NCBI RefSeq assembly: GCF_002246015.1
Contig: NZ_NOLJ01000002.1
Span: 474,418-523,927 of the forward strand
Reading direction: 5' to 3'
Length of the DNA stretch: 49,510 nt
DNA from: Nostoc sp. 'Peltigera membranacea cyanobiont' 210A
GTDB taxonomy: Bacteria; Cyanobacteriota; Cyanobacteriia; Cyanobacteriales; Nostocaceae
Part shown: positions 34,638 through 43,960 of the stretch, in pieces
Layout: each line of letters opens with the position of its first letter
Numbering within the stretch: position 1 is the first letter of the stretch
Translations under genes and position numbers: made by a program
The notes under the pieces: model-generated
Told to the model about the DNA's origin: nothing
The model's input: the letters and a program-made list of their open reading frames with translations, nothing else
The model's database searches: none

Positions 34638-36569
34638 ATGCTCTACCCCCAACGTTTCAGCCAATTCACCAGAGAACACGCAGATACCGTAGCAGCTCTT
34701 TTATGTGGCTTACTGCTATTTCTCGGATGGTTCGCCTTACATCTTGGCGCTTTGGGATTGGCGTTCTTACTACTACCCGCTGCTTATGTAATTGGTGGTT
34801 ACGAAAGTGCGCGAGAGGGATTGACTACTCTCTTCAAAGAAAAAGAACTCGATGTCGATTTGCTGATGATTGTGGCGGCGATTGGTGCTGCTAGCCTCGG
34901 CTTATGGCGAAGAGAATATCATCTAATTATTGATGGGGCAATTTTGATTCTCATCTTTGCCATCAGTGGCGCACTAGAAGGCTATGCAATGCAGCGAACT
35001 GAGCGGAGTATCCGCGGTTTGATGAGCCTAACACCAGATACAGCAAGAGTTTTACTTCAGGGAAGGGAAGAGGAAATTCCGATCAGTCAGCTAAAAGTGG
35101 GTGATGAAATTGTCGTCAAACCTGGAGAGTTAATTCCTACTGATGGGATAATTTTATCTGGTTACAGCACCCTCAATCAAGCTGCAATTACAGGCGAGTC
35201 TTTACCTGTAGAGAAAACAGTGGGCGCAGAAGTATTTGCCGGTACACTCAATGGCTATGGTGCATTGCAGATTAAAGTACACAAACCAGCCCAAAGCAGT
35301 TTGATTCAGCGTGTAATTCGTTTGGTAGAACAAGCGCAGACAGAAGCACCACCTTCCCAAGAGTTTATCGATCGCTTTGAGAAGGGATATGCCAAAGTCA
35401 TTGTAGTAGCTGGGATATTGCTGGCAACTTTACCGCCATTTATTTGGGGTTGGGATTGGGAAACAACTATTTATCGCGCTCTTACTTTCCTGGTGGTAGC
35501 TTCTCCCTGTGCGCTGATGGCTGCAATTATGCCTACCCTGCTTTCAGGAATCGCCAATGGTGCAAGACAGGGGATTTTGTTTAAAAATGGGGCGCAGTTG
35601 GAGAAGATTGGCCAAGTCCGAGCGATCGCATTTGATAAAACTGGTACTCTTACAACAGGACAGGTGCAGGTATTTCAGGTAGTTTCAGCTAGTGAATACA
35701 CTTATAATGATGTATTAAAAGCCGCTGCTAGTATAGAATCATCTTCGGAACATCCCATCGGTAAGGCAATTGTGCAGGCGGCTGGCGATTTAGATTGGGT
35801 TGCTGCAATCGAAGTGCAAGCTATACCGGGACAGGGAATTGTCGGAATTGCTCAAGAACAACAAATAATTGTCGGGAATGCCATTTTTGTGCAGCAGTAT
35901 GTAACAAATTTACCTGAAGAATTGCGAGAAATCGTTCAATCTTTGGAGCAAGAAGGTAAAACTGTCGTTTGGGTAGCGAAGAACCCCTCCCCGCTCTTCG
36001 AGAGGGGAGCAGAGGTGATGGGTGTAATTGCGATCGCAGATCAGGTGAGAGTCGAAGCAGCCGCAACCATAAGCCGATTAAAGAAACTGGGAGTTGAACA
36101 AATTGTCATGTTAACCGGGGATAATCAGGAAACTGCTTACAGTGTCGCCAAAGCAGTAGGAATCGATCGGGTATATGCCCAACTTCTACCAGAAGATAAG
36201 CTGGATGTTATCCGCCGTTTACAGCAACAATATCAAACAGTTGCAATGGTAGGCGATGGCATTAATGATGCACCAGCTTTGGCGCAAGCATCCGTGGGTA
36301 TAGCGATGGGAGTATCTGGGAGTGATGTGGCATTGGAAACCGCAGATATCGTACTGATGGCAGACAGGTTAGAAAAAATTGCTGTGGCGATGCATTTGGG
36401 CAGGCGATCGCAACTCATAGTAAAACAAAATATAGTTGTAGCATTGAGTTTCATTATGTTGCTTTTAGTCGGCAACTTTCTAGGAAATATTAACCTACCA
36501 ATCGGGGTCATTGGCCATGAAGGTTCCACAGTATTAGTTACCCTCAGTGGACTAAGATTATTGAAATAA
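34638..36569 (+). CDS. coaT: Cobalt-exporting P1B-4 ATPase CoaT
   Basis: Heavy-metal P-type ATPase that exports Co2+ across the cytoplasmic membrane. The 643-residue product has the intramembrane Ser289-Pro290-Cys291 motif, the phosphorylation motif DKTGTLT (Asp333), TGES in the actuator domain, GDGINDAPALAQA, and HEGST (His627) in the last membrane region. SPC together with HEG(G/S)T and no N-terminal CxxC metal-binding domain define the P1B-4 (CoaT) class. A Pro-rich insertion NPSPLFERGAE in the nucleotide-binding domain coincides with a dispersed DNA repeat (35984-36007). Control by CoaR is supported by the upstream palindrome and the linked coaR. Confidence 0.94.
   Translation: MLYPQRFSQFTREHADTVAALLCGLLLFLGWFALHLGALGLAFLLLPAAYVIGGYESAREGLTTLFKEKELDVDLLMIVAAIGAASLGLWRREYHLIIDGAILILIFAISGALEGYAMQRTERSIRGLMSLTPDTARVLLQGREEEIPISQLKVGDEIVVKPGELIPTDGIILSGYSTLNQAAITGESLPVEKTVGAEVFAGTLNGYGALQIKVHKPAQSSLIQRVIRLVEQAQTEAPPSQEFIDRFEKGYAKVIVVAGILLATLPPFIWGWDWETTIYRALTFLVVASPCALMAAIMPTLLSGIANGARQGILFKNGAQLEKIGQVRAIAFDKTGTLTTGQVQVFQVVSASEYTYNDVLKAAASIESSSEHPIGKAIVQAAGDLDWVAAIEVQAIPGQGIVGIAQEQQIIVGNAIFVQQYVTNLPEELREIVQSLEQEGKTVVWVAKNPSPLFERGAEVMGVIAIADQVRVEAAATISRLKKLGVEQIVMLTGDNQETAYSVAKAVGIDRVYAQLLPEDKLDVIRRLQQQYQTVAMVGDGINDAPALAQASVGIAMGVSGSDVALETADIVLMADRLEKIAVAMHLGRRSQLIVKQNIVVALSFIMLLLVGNFLGNINLPIGVIGHEGSTVLVTLSGLRLLK
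35984..36007 (+). repeat. Palindromic repeat inserted in-frame in coaT
   Basis: The 24 bases from CCCCTCCCCGCTCTTCG to GAGGGG match the reverse complement of the intergenic repeat at 36871-36894 at 23 of 24 positions. In coaT they encode part of NPSPLFERGA. The reading frame is kept. Confidence 0.85.
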
Positions 36570-36993
36570 GATAGGACGCCAGGTGAGCAACAAAACTCAG
36601 ATGTAGAGACGCGATTTATCGCGTCTTAAAAGACCAGAAATACCCGAAATCACTGAAATTTATGAATTAGAAACTTTCATCGGGTCAAAAAAACAAAATT
36701 TGAGTATGAAATGTGGCCAATACTCAATTCACATTATACGTAAATTATTATTTTGACTTCTTAACTTTTAACTCCTAACTCCTAACTCTTAACTCCTAAC
36801 TCCTAACTCCTAATATCATGCCCGCATAATTAGTTATGCTAACCACAGTCATTGCACCCCACCCCTTAATCCCCTCCCGAAGAGCGGGGAGGGGAGACAA
36901 AGGGTAGCTTTGGCGGGGGTGGGGTTCTTCAGGTTTAATAAGCAATCAAGCGGACATGATATAACTCCTAACTCCTAACTCTTACTCTTACTC
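36570..36993. repeat. Intergenic repeat cluster between coaT and rsmI
   Basis: No gene is seen in 424 bases. It contains one AGACGCGAT palindrome (36607-36626), CCTAACT/CTTAACT heptamers at about 36760-36812 and 36961-36990, and a large G/C-rich stem formed by CACCCCACCCC (about 36856) and GGGGTGGGG (about 36917) enclosing the 36871-36894 hairpin. A terminator function for coaT is possible but there is no clean T-run. Confidence 0.7.
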
Positions 36994-37854
36994 ATGCAAA
37001 CCGATCCAAAACCAGGAACACTTTACGTTGTCGGCACACCAATTGGCAACCTGGAAGATATCACCTTTCGGGCAGTGCGAATTTTGCAAACTGTGGATAT
37101 CATTGCTGCGGAAGACACGCGTCATACTGGGAAACTGCTACAACATTTTCAAGTTAAAACACCCCAGGTGAGTTACCACGAACACAATCGTACCAGCCGT
37201 ATTCCCGAATTATTAGAGCATTTAGTTAATAATAAAGCGATCGCTCTGGTGAGCGATGCGGGAATGCCAGGTATTTCCGATCCTGGATATGAACTGGTGA
37301 AAGCCTGTATTGAGGCGGGAATTCCTGTAGTTCCCATTCCTGGCGCTAGTGCAGCAATTACTGCTTTAAGTGCAGCTGGACTACCAACGGATCGGTTTGT
37401 CTTTGAAGGCTTTCTCCCGGCTAAAACTCAACAGAGACAAGAACATTTAGAATCTCTGCAAACAGAATCTCGCACCTTGATTTTCTACGAATCGCCGCAC
37501 CGTTTGCGAGATACTTTGCAAGATTTAGCAGAGGTTTGGGGAAGCGATCGCCAAATTGTGCTAGGACGGGAGTTAACTAAATTGTATGAGGAATTTTGGC
37601 GGGGGACAATTGCCGAAGCGATCGCTTACTACACTCAACGAGAACCCCAAGGTGAATATACATTAGTAGTAGCGGGAATTCCAGCCAGTCAACCCCAACT
37701 AACAGAAGAAGAATTGAAAGCCGAATTGAAACAGTTAATTAGTCAAGGAATATCGCGATCGCAAGCTAGCCGTCAGTTAGCAAAATTTACTTCCCTTCCC
37801 CGTCGCCAACTATATCAACTAGCTCTTTCTATAGTCTCCAGTCCTGAGCCTTGA
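36994..37854 (+). CDS. rsmI: 16S rRNA 2'-O-ribose C1402 methyltransferase RsmI
   Basis: SAM-dependent enzyme that methylates the 2'-OH of C1402 in 16S rRNA, tuning the decoding centre. The 286-residue product has the tetrapyrrole-methylase-like fold motifs LYVVGTPIGNLEDITFRAVR, AAEDTRHTGKLLQHF, ALVSDAGMPGISDPGYEL and PIPGASAAITALSAAGLPTD. Then come FYESPHRLRDTL and GRELTKLYEEFWRG. The C-terminal helical part (SQGISRSQASRQLAKFTSLP) is typical. ATG 36994 follows heptamer repeats; no strong ribosome binding site is seen. It is monocistronic. Confidence 0.95.
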   Translation: MQTDPKPGTLYVVGTPIGNLEDITFRAVRILQTVDIIAAEDTRHTGKLLQHFQVKTPQVSYHEHNRTSRIPELLEHLVNNKAIALVSDAGMPGISDPGYELVKACIEAGIPVVPIPGASAAITALSAAGLPTDRFVFEGFLPAKTQQRQEHLESLQTESRTLIFYESPHRLRDTLQDLAEVWGSDRQIVLGRELTKLYEEFWRGTIAEAIAYYTQREPQGEYTLVVAGIPASQPQLTEEELKAELKQLISQGISRSQASRQLAKFTSLPRRQLYQLALSIVSSPEP

Positions 37855-38335
37855 ACGGCTGATATCACTTTTTTGAAAATCAAAAATCTCAATTTGAAAT
37901 GTATATGTTTCGGGAGCATCTCACCTTTGCAAATATACCAGGCGAATGGAATTCGCCAGGGCAGGCGTATTTTTACACTCATTGAGATGCTCCCTATATT
38001 TCTTTATTCTTTCTTCCTTTTCTGTCCTTCTCTACGAGATACTACCCTTACCCATACAGGGAAGTAAGCTACACGTCGTGTCTCATATAGAATGCGGTTA
38101 GCTTCCTTATCTACATCTTGTATGATGTCAAATAAGACTGCTATACAAATACTTAAATGTACAGAATGTGACTAATTTGTATATTCATCCTCAAAGATGA
38201 CTTGGCGAATATTCAAATGATATCTAAAGATTCCTGATATTAGTTCTTTAGATAGATCGGAAATTTTGGAGGCAAACTTTAATATGAAATTAGTCAAATG
38301 CAAACAAAGCAGATTTTCAGTGAAGGAGAAATTCG
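37855..38335. other. Intergenic region with a MITE-like element
   Basis: About 480 bases without a convincing gene. The left part contains the inverted-repeat element at 37912-37994. The right part is AT-rich and holds the promoter region of the GlsB-like gene; AAGGAGAAATTCG lies directly before its ATG. Confidence 0.6.
37912..37994. repeat. MITE-like element with 12-bp perfect terminal inverted repeats
   Basis: An 83-bp unit has ends GGGAGCATCTCA (37912-37923) and TGAGATGCTCCC (37983-37994). A second perfect stem, GGCGAAT/ATTCGCC around GGA, lies inside. There is no coding potential. No clear target duplication is visible, so mobility is inference. Confidence 0.65.
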
Positions 38336-38614
38336 ATGACTAACATTATTGCTTGGTTGGTTTTGGGTTTAATCGCAGGTGCGTTAGCTAAGTTATTTTA
38401 TCCTGGAACCCAAGGCGGCGGTATTATCTCTACCATTGTATTAGGAATCCTGGGAGCCGTATTGGGTGGTTATTTGGGTCAAGTATTGCTAGGAAGTAGT
38501 TCGGCAGCAGCTGCATCTGTAGGAGCTTTATCTCTGGGAAGCATTTTATTTGCTGTTATTGGTGCAATGATACTAATTTTCGTTTGGGGTTTACTGACTC
38601 GTCGAGCTGTGTAA
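38336..38614 (+). CDS. GlsB/YeaQ/YmgE family stress membrane protein
   Basis: A 92-residue, glycine-rich membrane protein of the transglycosylase-associated (GlsB/YeaQ/YmgE) family. It shows three hydrophobic segments: about 3-19 (NIIAWLVLGLIAGALAK), 29-50 (GIISTIVLGILGAVLGGYLG) and 66-89 (LSLGSILFAVIGAMILIFVW). The GLIAGALAKLFYPGTQGGG segment is the family signature. Members are stress-induced in many bacteria, with no established biochemical role. AAGGAG is 6-8 bases upstream of ATG 38336. A second stress-type gene follows 59 bases downstream, so the two may be co-transcribed. Confidence 0.88.
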   Translation: MTNIIAWLVLGLIAGALAKLFYPGTQGGGIISTIVLGILGAVLGGYLGQVLLGSSSAAAASVGALSLGSILFAVIGAMILIFVWGLLTRRAV

Positions 38615-38673
38615 TTACCTCAATTTCAGGTAACAATCTTGGGAATCACTTCTAACTGCAATAAACCGATAAA

Positions 38674-39585
38674 ATGACATTAGAAAAAGAGCGAAGAACT
38701 ATAGGAGTTTTCGCTGGGTATTCCGATGCACAATTGGTACTTCAGGAACTAAAAGCTGCTAATTTTCCAATGGAGAAAGTTTCTGTTATTGCACGGAATA
38801 CAGAACACCAAAGTGATATTGCTGGTGTTGAAATCATCGAAAACACTGGCAATATATCCTCAGAAGATGCTGCTGGAGCCGTTACTAGTGATGCTTTAGA
38901 TGGTCTTACTGGTTTATCAGTCGATCTAGTCCTCTTGGTAATTCCTGGTATAGGCCCAGTCATCTTAGCCGGAGCGGAAGTAACTGCGATCGCTACCACT
39001 TTAGCAGGTGGTTTGCCTGGTTTGTTCCTAAGTTTAGGAATTGCTGAAAAGCAAGCACAGGGTTATAGCGATCTTGTCTGTAAGGGTTACTATTTGGTGA
39101 TAGTAACCGGTATAGACATAGAAATTCGTCTCGCCAAGAGAATTTTTAATCGCCGTGATATTCAACAATGGGGAGTCTTTGAGCCATACTCGACCCCAAA
39201 TAATCGCTATAAACACGCACTTGGTGTTTTTTATAAGCGTCAAGACGCAGAAAGAGCGCTTACTGAACTGAGAACTGCTGACTTCCCAATGAGTCAAGTA
39301 TCAATAGTTGTTAAAAATACAAGCAACTTAAGTGATATTTGTGAGGTAGACATCAGCAGTTCCCAAGATAAATATACTACCTTAGGAATTTCTGATGAGT
39401 TAGCTAGATGTTATGAACATCATCTGACTCTTGGTCATTATTTATTAGTATTAAAAAGCACTGATATCTATGTAGCAGGCGCAAGAGCCATCTTAGAGAG
39501 TAACAAGATTCAACATTTTAGTATTTATAGTCAATCTGAACTTGATGCGGCTAGAAGCGATCGCCAGGTTATTACCAACTTCTAG
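38674..39585 (+). CDS. General stress protein, YflT/GSP17M-like, duplicated domain
   Basis: A 303-residue protein with two copies of a general-stress YflT-type domain: residues about 9-45 (TIGVFAGYSDAQLVLQELKA) and about 182-220 (ALGVFYKRQDAERALTELRT), each followed by a PM(E/S)xVS(V/I)xxxN pattern. Between them lies a glycine-rich hydrophobic region (about 90-125, LVLLVIPGIGPVILAGAEV and GGLPGLFLSLGIAEKQAQGY). The partner gene just upstream encodes a GlsB-like membrane protein. Such proteins are typically induced by salt, heat or desiccation; the mechanism is unknown. Confidence 0.8.
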   Translation: MTLEKERRTIGVFAGYSDAQLVLQELKAANFPMEKVSVIARNTEHQSDIAGVEIIENTGNISSEDAAGAVTSDALDGLTGLSVDLVLLVIPGIGPVILAGAEVTAIATTLAGGLPGLFLSLGIAEKQAQGYSDLVCKGYYLVIVTGIDIEIRLAKRIFNRRDIQQWGVFEPYSTPNNRYKHALGVFYKRQDAERALTELRTADFPMSQVSIVVKNTSNLSDICEVDISSSQDKYTTLGISDELARCYEHHLTLGHYLLVLKSTDIYVAGARAILESNKIQHFSIYSQSELDAARSDRQVITNF

Positions 39586-40292
39586 TTAATCCTCAAGTTA
39601 ATATTAATAGTTTTTACGACACATCATGATTGTGCATATTAGGAATATGAGTATAGGTTGTCTTTTGAAACCTTAACTTTCCTGTGGAATGAATACCGCT
39701 TGCGATCGCTAAGGTTACGGTTGCTCTGTAGTATTGATGTATAATGTCATAGATGTCATATCCAACCGCAAAAGCCACTAGATTTAGTGTTTAACTAAAT
39801 TGTGTTTTCATAATTTAATTTTCACTATCCAACTGTTTAATTTTACTATCCAGCCTAGTTGTAAAGCTCAAAGTTATTTAACCATTACAAGATAATTTTA
39901 AGAAATATCATTTTTTAGTAAAATTGAATGTTAAATTTATAATTTCAACATAAGTGTTTCGTTATTCACGGCGAGATTCAATTACAAAATCAGGTAGTTA
40001 CTTATTTTGAAATAAATTATACTATCGAATGGTTTATTATTAATAAAATTGTCAAAGTTTAAATAAATAAATATATAATTATTTAAACTAAGTTTACATT
40101 GGGAAAAATTAGGATATAAATGGTAATCGTTGGTATGCAAAAAACTAAGTATATCCTAACCTTAACTAAATATCCTCCATTTATCGAAACTCTTATGCTG
40201 TATTCATTTTTAATTTTTAATTTTTAATTTTTAATTCCGCCTTGCGGTAATAGTCTCAGAAACAGAAATAATTTGAATACCTGTTTGGAATA
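39586..40292. other. AT-rich intergenic region
   Basis: About 700 bases with no gene that I can support. The only structure seen is a run of TTTTTAA heptamers at about 40204-40236, just before the hybrid kinase gene, and one GCGATCGC site near 39703. The region could contain distant promoters. Confidence 0.55.
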
Positions 40293-43200
40293 ATGTTGAA
40301 CCGTTTGAAGATTGGAACCAAGATTGGAGTAAGTTTTGCTTTGAGTTTGGCAACTCTGACCACCATTGGTCTAATCTCCTACCAAAGCACCAATGAGCTA
40401 ATTGAAACTTCGCGCAAAGAAAGCCATACTTACCAGGTGTTAAGTCAGCTTGAAGACCTCAACTTGCAACTGACAAATGCTGAGACAGGGCAACGCGGTT
40501 ACATTATTACTGGAGAACAGCGCTATTTAGAACCTTATAACGCTGCCATTCAAGTACTGAATCAAAAAGTTGGGGAAATTCAAAGGTTAACGGTAGATAA
40601 CCCCAACCAACAAAATCGGCTTGATATTTTGCAGCCACTACTAACCGAGAGAATGGCTGTAATGAAAGAAGTCATAGAGCTGCGGCAAAGCCAGGGTTTA
40701 GAAGCTTCTCAGAAAGCTGTTCTGACAGACCAGGGCAAGCAGCTGATGGATAATATCCAGAAAGTTATCCAGGCGATGAAAAATGAAGAGAATGCACTGC
40801 TAAAACAGCGCTCTGAGAAGGCACAAGCAGCTGGTCGGCAAACCCTCGCTAGCATTGTCTATAGTATTCCCTTCTTTTCTTTGCTCTTAGCTTTGATCGG
40901 CTTCACCCTGACCAGACATATTTCAGTACCCCTGAAGCAAGTTTCTGATTTAGCAGAAAAAATGGCAGATGGGGATTTATCGGTAAGTTTACCAGATAGC
41001 GATCGCCAAGATGAAATTGGTGTGTTGACGCGCACCTTCAACCAGATGATCGTTAATCTGCGAAACACAACTCAAAAAAATGAGGAGCAAAACTGGCTAA
41101 AATCTAACTTAGCTGAATTTACCCAGATGCTCCAAGGGCAGCGAAATCTGGAAAGCGTGTCTAATCTGATCTTGTCGAATTTAGCACCACTAGTTGGGGC
41201 CTCACAGGGCGTTTTTTATGTAATGGACTCCATAGACGACCATCCTGTGCTGAAGTTGCTGAGTGGTTATGCTTATAAAGAGCGAAAAAACCTAGCAAAT
41301 CAGTTTCGTTTGGGTGAGGGACTGGTGGGACAATGCGCCCTAGAAAAACAAAGAATCCTCCTCACAGAAGTTCCCAGTGACTATATCCGCATCGCTTCTG
41401 GCTTAGGAGAAGCACCACCGCTAAATATTATTGTGTTGCCCATACTATTTGAGGGGCAGGTAAATGCTGTAATTGAACTTGCCTCTTTTGGGCCTTTTAG
41501 TGAGTTACACCTGACATTTTTAGAGCAATTGAGTGAAAATCTGGGTGTATTTTTAAATAACATCGCCTCACAATTGCAAACACAGCAACTACTTGAAGAA
41601 TCTGTTGCTTTAACAGAGGAACTGCAAACCCAGCAAGAAGAACTACAGCAAAGCAATCAACGCTTGGAAGAACAGACGCAAGAACTGGAGGAATCACAAT
41701 TTCTTGTCAAGCAATCTAACGAAGAATTACAACAACTAAATGAGGAGCTAGAAGAAAAGGCAGAATTGTTAGAACTTCAAAATCGAGAAGTAGCCCGCAA
41801 GAACCAGGAAGTTGAGCGGGCGAGGAAGTCTTTGGAAGAAAAAGCTGAACAACTGGCCTTGTCTTCCAAATATAAGTCAGAATTTCTGGCGAATATGTCC
41901 CACGAACTGCGGACACCGTTAAATAGCCTATTAATTTTAGCAAGGCTGCTGGCAGATAACTCTCTTAACAACTTGACCGACAAACAGGTAGAGTACAGCC
42001 GGACTATTTACTCGGCTGGGACTGATTTGCTGGAATTAATCAATGACATTCTAGATTTGGCAAAAATTGAGTCGGGTACTATGTCGCTCGATATCGAGCA
42101 AATTGTTCTTGCAGATTTGGAGACATCTCTAGAACAGACTTTCCGGCAAGTTGCCCACAATAAAGAAATCAGTTTTACTATTGAACGGGATGAGAAGTTA
42201 CCCCCAACAATTTATAACGACTCCAAACGTCTGCAACAAGTGCTGAAAAATCTCCTAGCTAACGCCTTTAAATTTACAGAACGGGGAGGCGTGAAGTTAC
42301 AAATATTCCAAGTTGATAATTCCACGATTGCTTTTGCCGTCAGCGACACGGGGATAGGCATTCCAGCCGAAAAGCAGAAGATTATTTTCGAGGCATTTCA
42401 GCAGGCAGATGGCACAACTAGCCGCAAGTACGGCGGGACTGGCTTGGGCTTGTCCATCAGCCGTGAATTAGCTCAACTGTTAGGAGGGAGAATTGAACTA
42501 CTCAGCCAACCAGGACAGGGAAGCACCTTCACCCTTTACTTGCCCAGACAACAGGAAAAGAATGGCCCAAATATCACTACACCACCCCTTGAGACAACTA
42601 CCTCTACCCGTACAACATCGACCATAAAAGAAGTGTCACTGGTGGAAAACAGACCCCCAACTGTGGACATCTCTCCATCAGTGAAAGTGCTTCCTAGCTT
42701 ACCCCACGATATTCCAGATGACCGGGAAATAATTCAATCGGGCGATCGCATTTTGTTAATTATCGAGGATGACGATAAATTCGCCCGTATCTTACTAGAT
42801 ATGGCACGTCAGCAGGGCTTTAAAACGATTGTTGCTTTACAGAGCAAACAAGGTCTAGCACTAGCGGAACAGTTTAAGCCCAATGCAATTATGCTAGATA
42901 TCCACATGCCAGAAATGGATGGTTGGACGGTGCTGGATCGTCTAAAGCATAAGCCAGATACCAGACATATACCAGTACACATACTTTCTGTTGATGAAAG
43001 ACAACAACGGGGATTACAGCTAGGAGCGATTACCTATCTGCAAAAACCCGTATCTCCAGAAGCGCTAACTCAGGTATTGACTGAAATTAAAGGCTTTATT
43101 GAGCGTCAGGTAAAAACTCTCCTAATTGTAGAAGATGACCCCGTACAAGCCCAAAGTATTATCGAACTTATTGGTAACGGCGATGTCCAGAGTACAGCAG

Positions 43201-43916
43201 TGGGTACGGGGGCAGAAGCCCTCTCGATTTTGCGATCGCATCACTTTGATTGTATGGTACTGGATCTCGGTCTGCCCGATATGAGCGGGTTTGCCCTAAT
43301 TGAGCAGATAAAGCTGGAACCCAGACTTTTGAAACTGCCGATAATTGTTTACACCGGCAAAGAACTCAGCCGACAAGAAGAAACCCAGCTGCGGGGACTG
43401 GCAGAGACAATTATTATTAAAAATGTGCGATCGCCAGAGCGGTTGTTAGACGAAACTGCCCTATTTTTGCATCGAGTGCAAGCAAATTTGCCCACGCCAA
43501 AGCGGCAAATGCTAGAGCAACTACATCAAACCGACCCAGTGCTAGCTAATCGAAAAATTTTGATTGTAGATGATGACCTGCGAAATATTTTTGCCCTTAC
43601 CAGCTTTTTAGAAAGCTATCAAATGCAAGTGCTGTTTGCCGAAAACGGCAGAGATGGTATAGAAAGACTGCAAGCTAATCCTGAAATTAATATAGTTTTG
43701 ATGGATATCATGATGCCAGAAATGGATGGTTACGAAACCACCCGCGCCATCCGCCAGCAACACCAGTTTCGCTCACTACCAATCATTGCTTTAACTGCCA
43801 AAGCTATGCCAGGCGACAAGGAAAAATGCATCGAAGCTGGAGCCTCTGACTACATCACCAAACCTGTAGATACCGAGCAACTACTTTCACTGCTCCGGGT
43901 TTGGCTGTATCGGTGA
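40293..43916 (+). CDS. Hybrid sensor histidine kinase with CHASE3, HAMP, GAF and three receivers
   Basis: A 1207-residue phosphorelay protein. Order: membrane segment (about 12-30), CHASE3-like extracytoplasmic domain (about 38-178, ETGQRGYIITGEQRYLEPY), second membrane segment (about 186-206), HAMP (about 207-262), GAF (about 280-428), long Gln/Glu-rich coiled coil (430-525), HisKA with His537 in MSHELRTPLNS, and HATPase (NLLANAFKFT, DTGIGIP, GGTGLGLS). Three receiver domains follow with phospho-acceptors Asp869 (MLDIHMPEMDG), Asp991 (VLDLGLPDMSG) and Asp1138 (LMDIMMPEMDG). All catalytic residues are intact. No separate response regulator is adjacent, so it is an orphan whose output is unknown. 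Confidence 0.93.
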   Translation: MLNRLKIGTKIGVSFALSLATLTTIGLISYQSTNELIETSRKESHTYQVLSQLEDLNLQLTNAETGQRGYIITGEQRYLEPYNAAIQVLNQKVGEIQRLTVDNPNQQNRLDILQPLLTERMAVMKEVIELRQSQGLEASQKAVLTDQGKQLMDNIQKVIQAMKNEENALLKQRSEKAQAAGRQTLASIVYSIPFFSLLLALIGFTLTRHISVPLKQVSDLAEKMADGDLSVSLPDSDRQDEIGVLTRTFNQMIVNLRNTTQKNEEQNWLKSNLAEFTQMLQGQRNLESVSNLILSNLAPLVGASQGVFYVMDSIDDHPVLKLLSGYAYKERKNLANQFRLGEGLVGQCALEKQRILLTEVPSDYIRIASGLGEAPPLNIIVLPILFEGQVNAVIELASFGPFSELHLTFLEQLSENLGVFLNNIASQLQTQQLLEESVALTEELQTQQEELQQSNQRLEEQTQELEESQFLVKQSNEELQQLNEELEEKAELLELQNREVARKNQEVERARKSLEEKAEQLALSSKYKSEFLANMSHELRTPLNSLLILARLLADNSLNNLTDKQVEYSRTIYSAGTDLLELINDILDLAKIESGTMSLDIEQIVLADLETSLEQTFRQVAHNKEISFTIERDEKLPPTIYNDSKRLQQVLKNLLANAFKFTERGGVKLQIFQVDNSTIAFAVSDTGIGIPAEKQKIIFEAFQQADGTTSRKYGGTGLGLSISRELAQLLGGRIELLSQPGQGSTFTLYLPRQQEKNGPNITTPPLETTTSTRTTSTIKEVSLVENRPPTVDISPSVKVLPSLPHDIPDDREIIQSGDRILLIIEDDDKFARILLDMARQQGFKTIVALQSKQGLALAEQFKPNAIMLDIHMPEMDGWTVLDRLKHKPDTRHIPVHILSVDERQQRGLQLGAITYLQKPVSPEALTQVLTEIKGFIERQVKTLLIVEDDPVQAQSIIELIGNGDVQSTAVGTGAEALSILRSHHFDCMVLDLGLPDMSGFALIEQIKLEPRLLKLPIIVYTGKELSRQEETQLRGLAETIIIKNVRSPERLLDETALFLHRVQANLPTPKRQMLEQLHQTDPVLANRKILIVDDDLRNIFALTSFLESYQMQVLFAENGRDGIERLQANPEINIVLMDIMMPEMDGYETTRAIRQQHQFRSLPIIALTAKAMPGDKEKCIEAGASDYITKPVDTEQLLSLLRVWLYR

Positions 43917-43960
43917 GATTATTGTCAAGCCGTTGCTTGCAAATTTTTCGCAGTATATAT

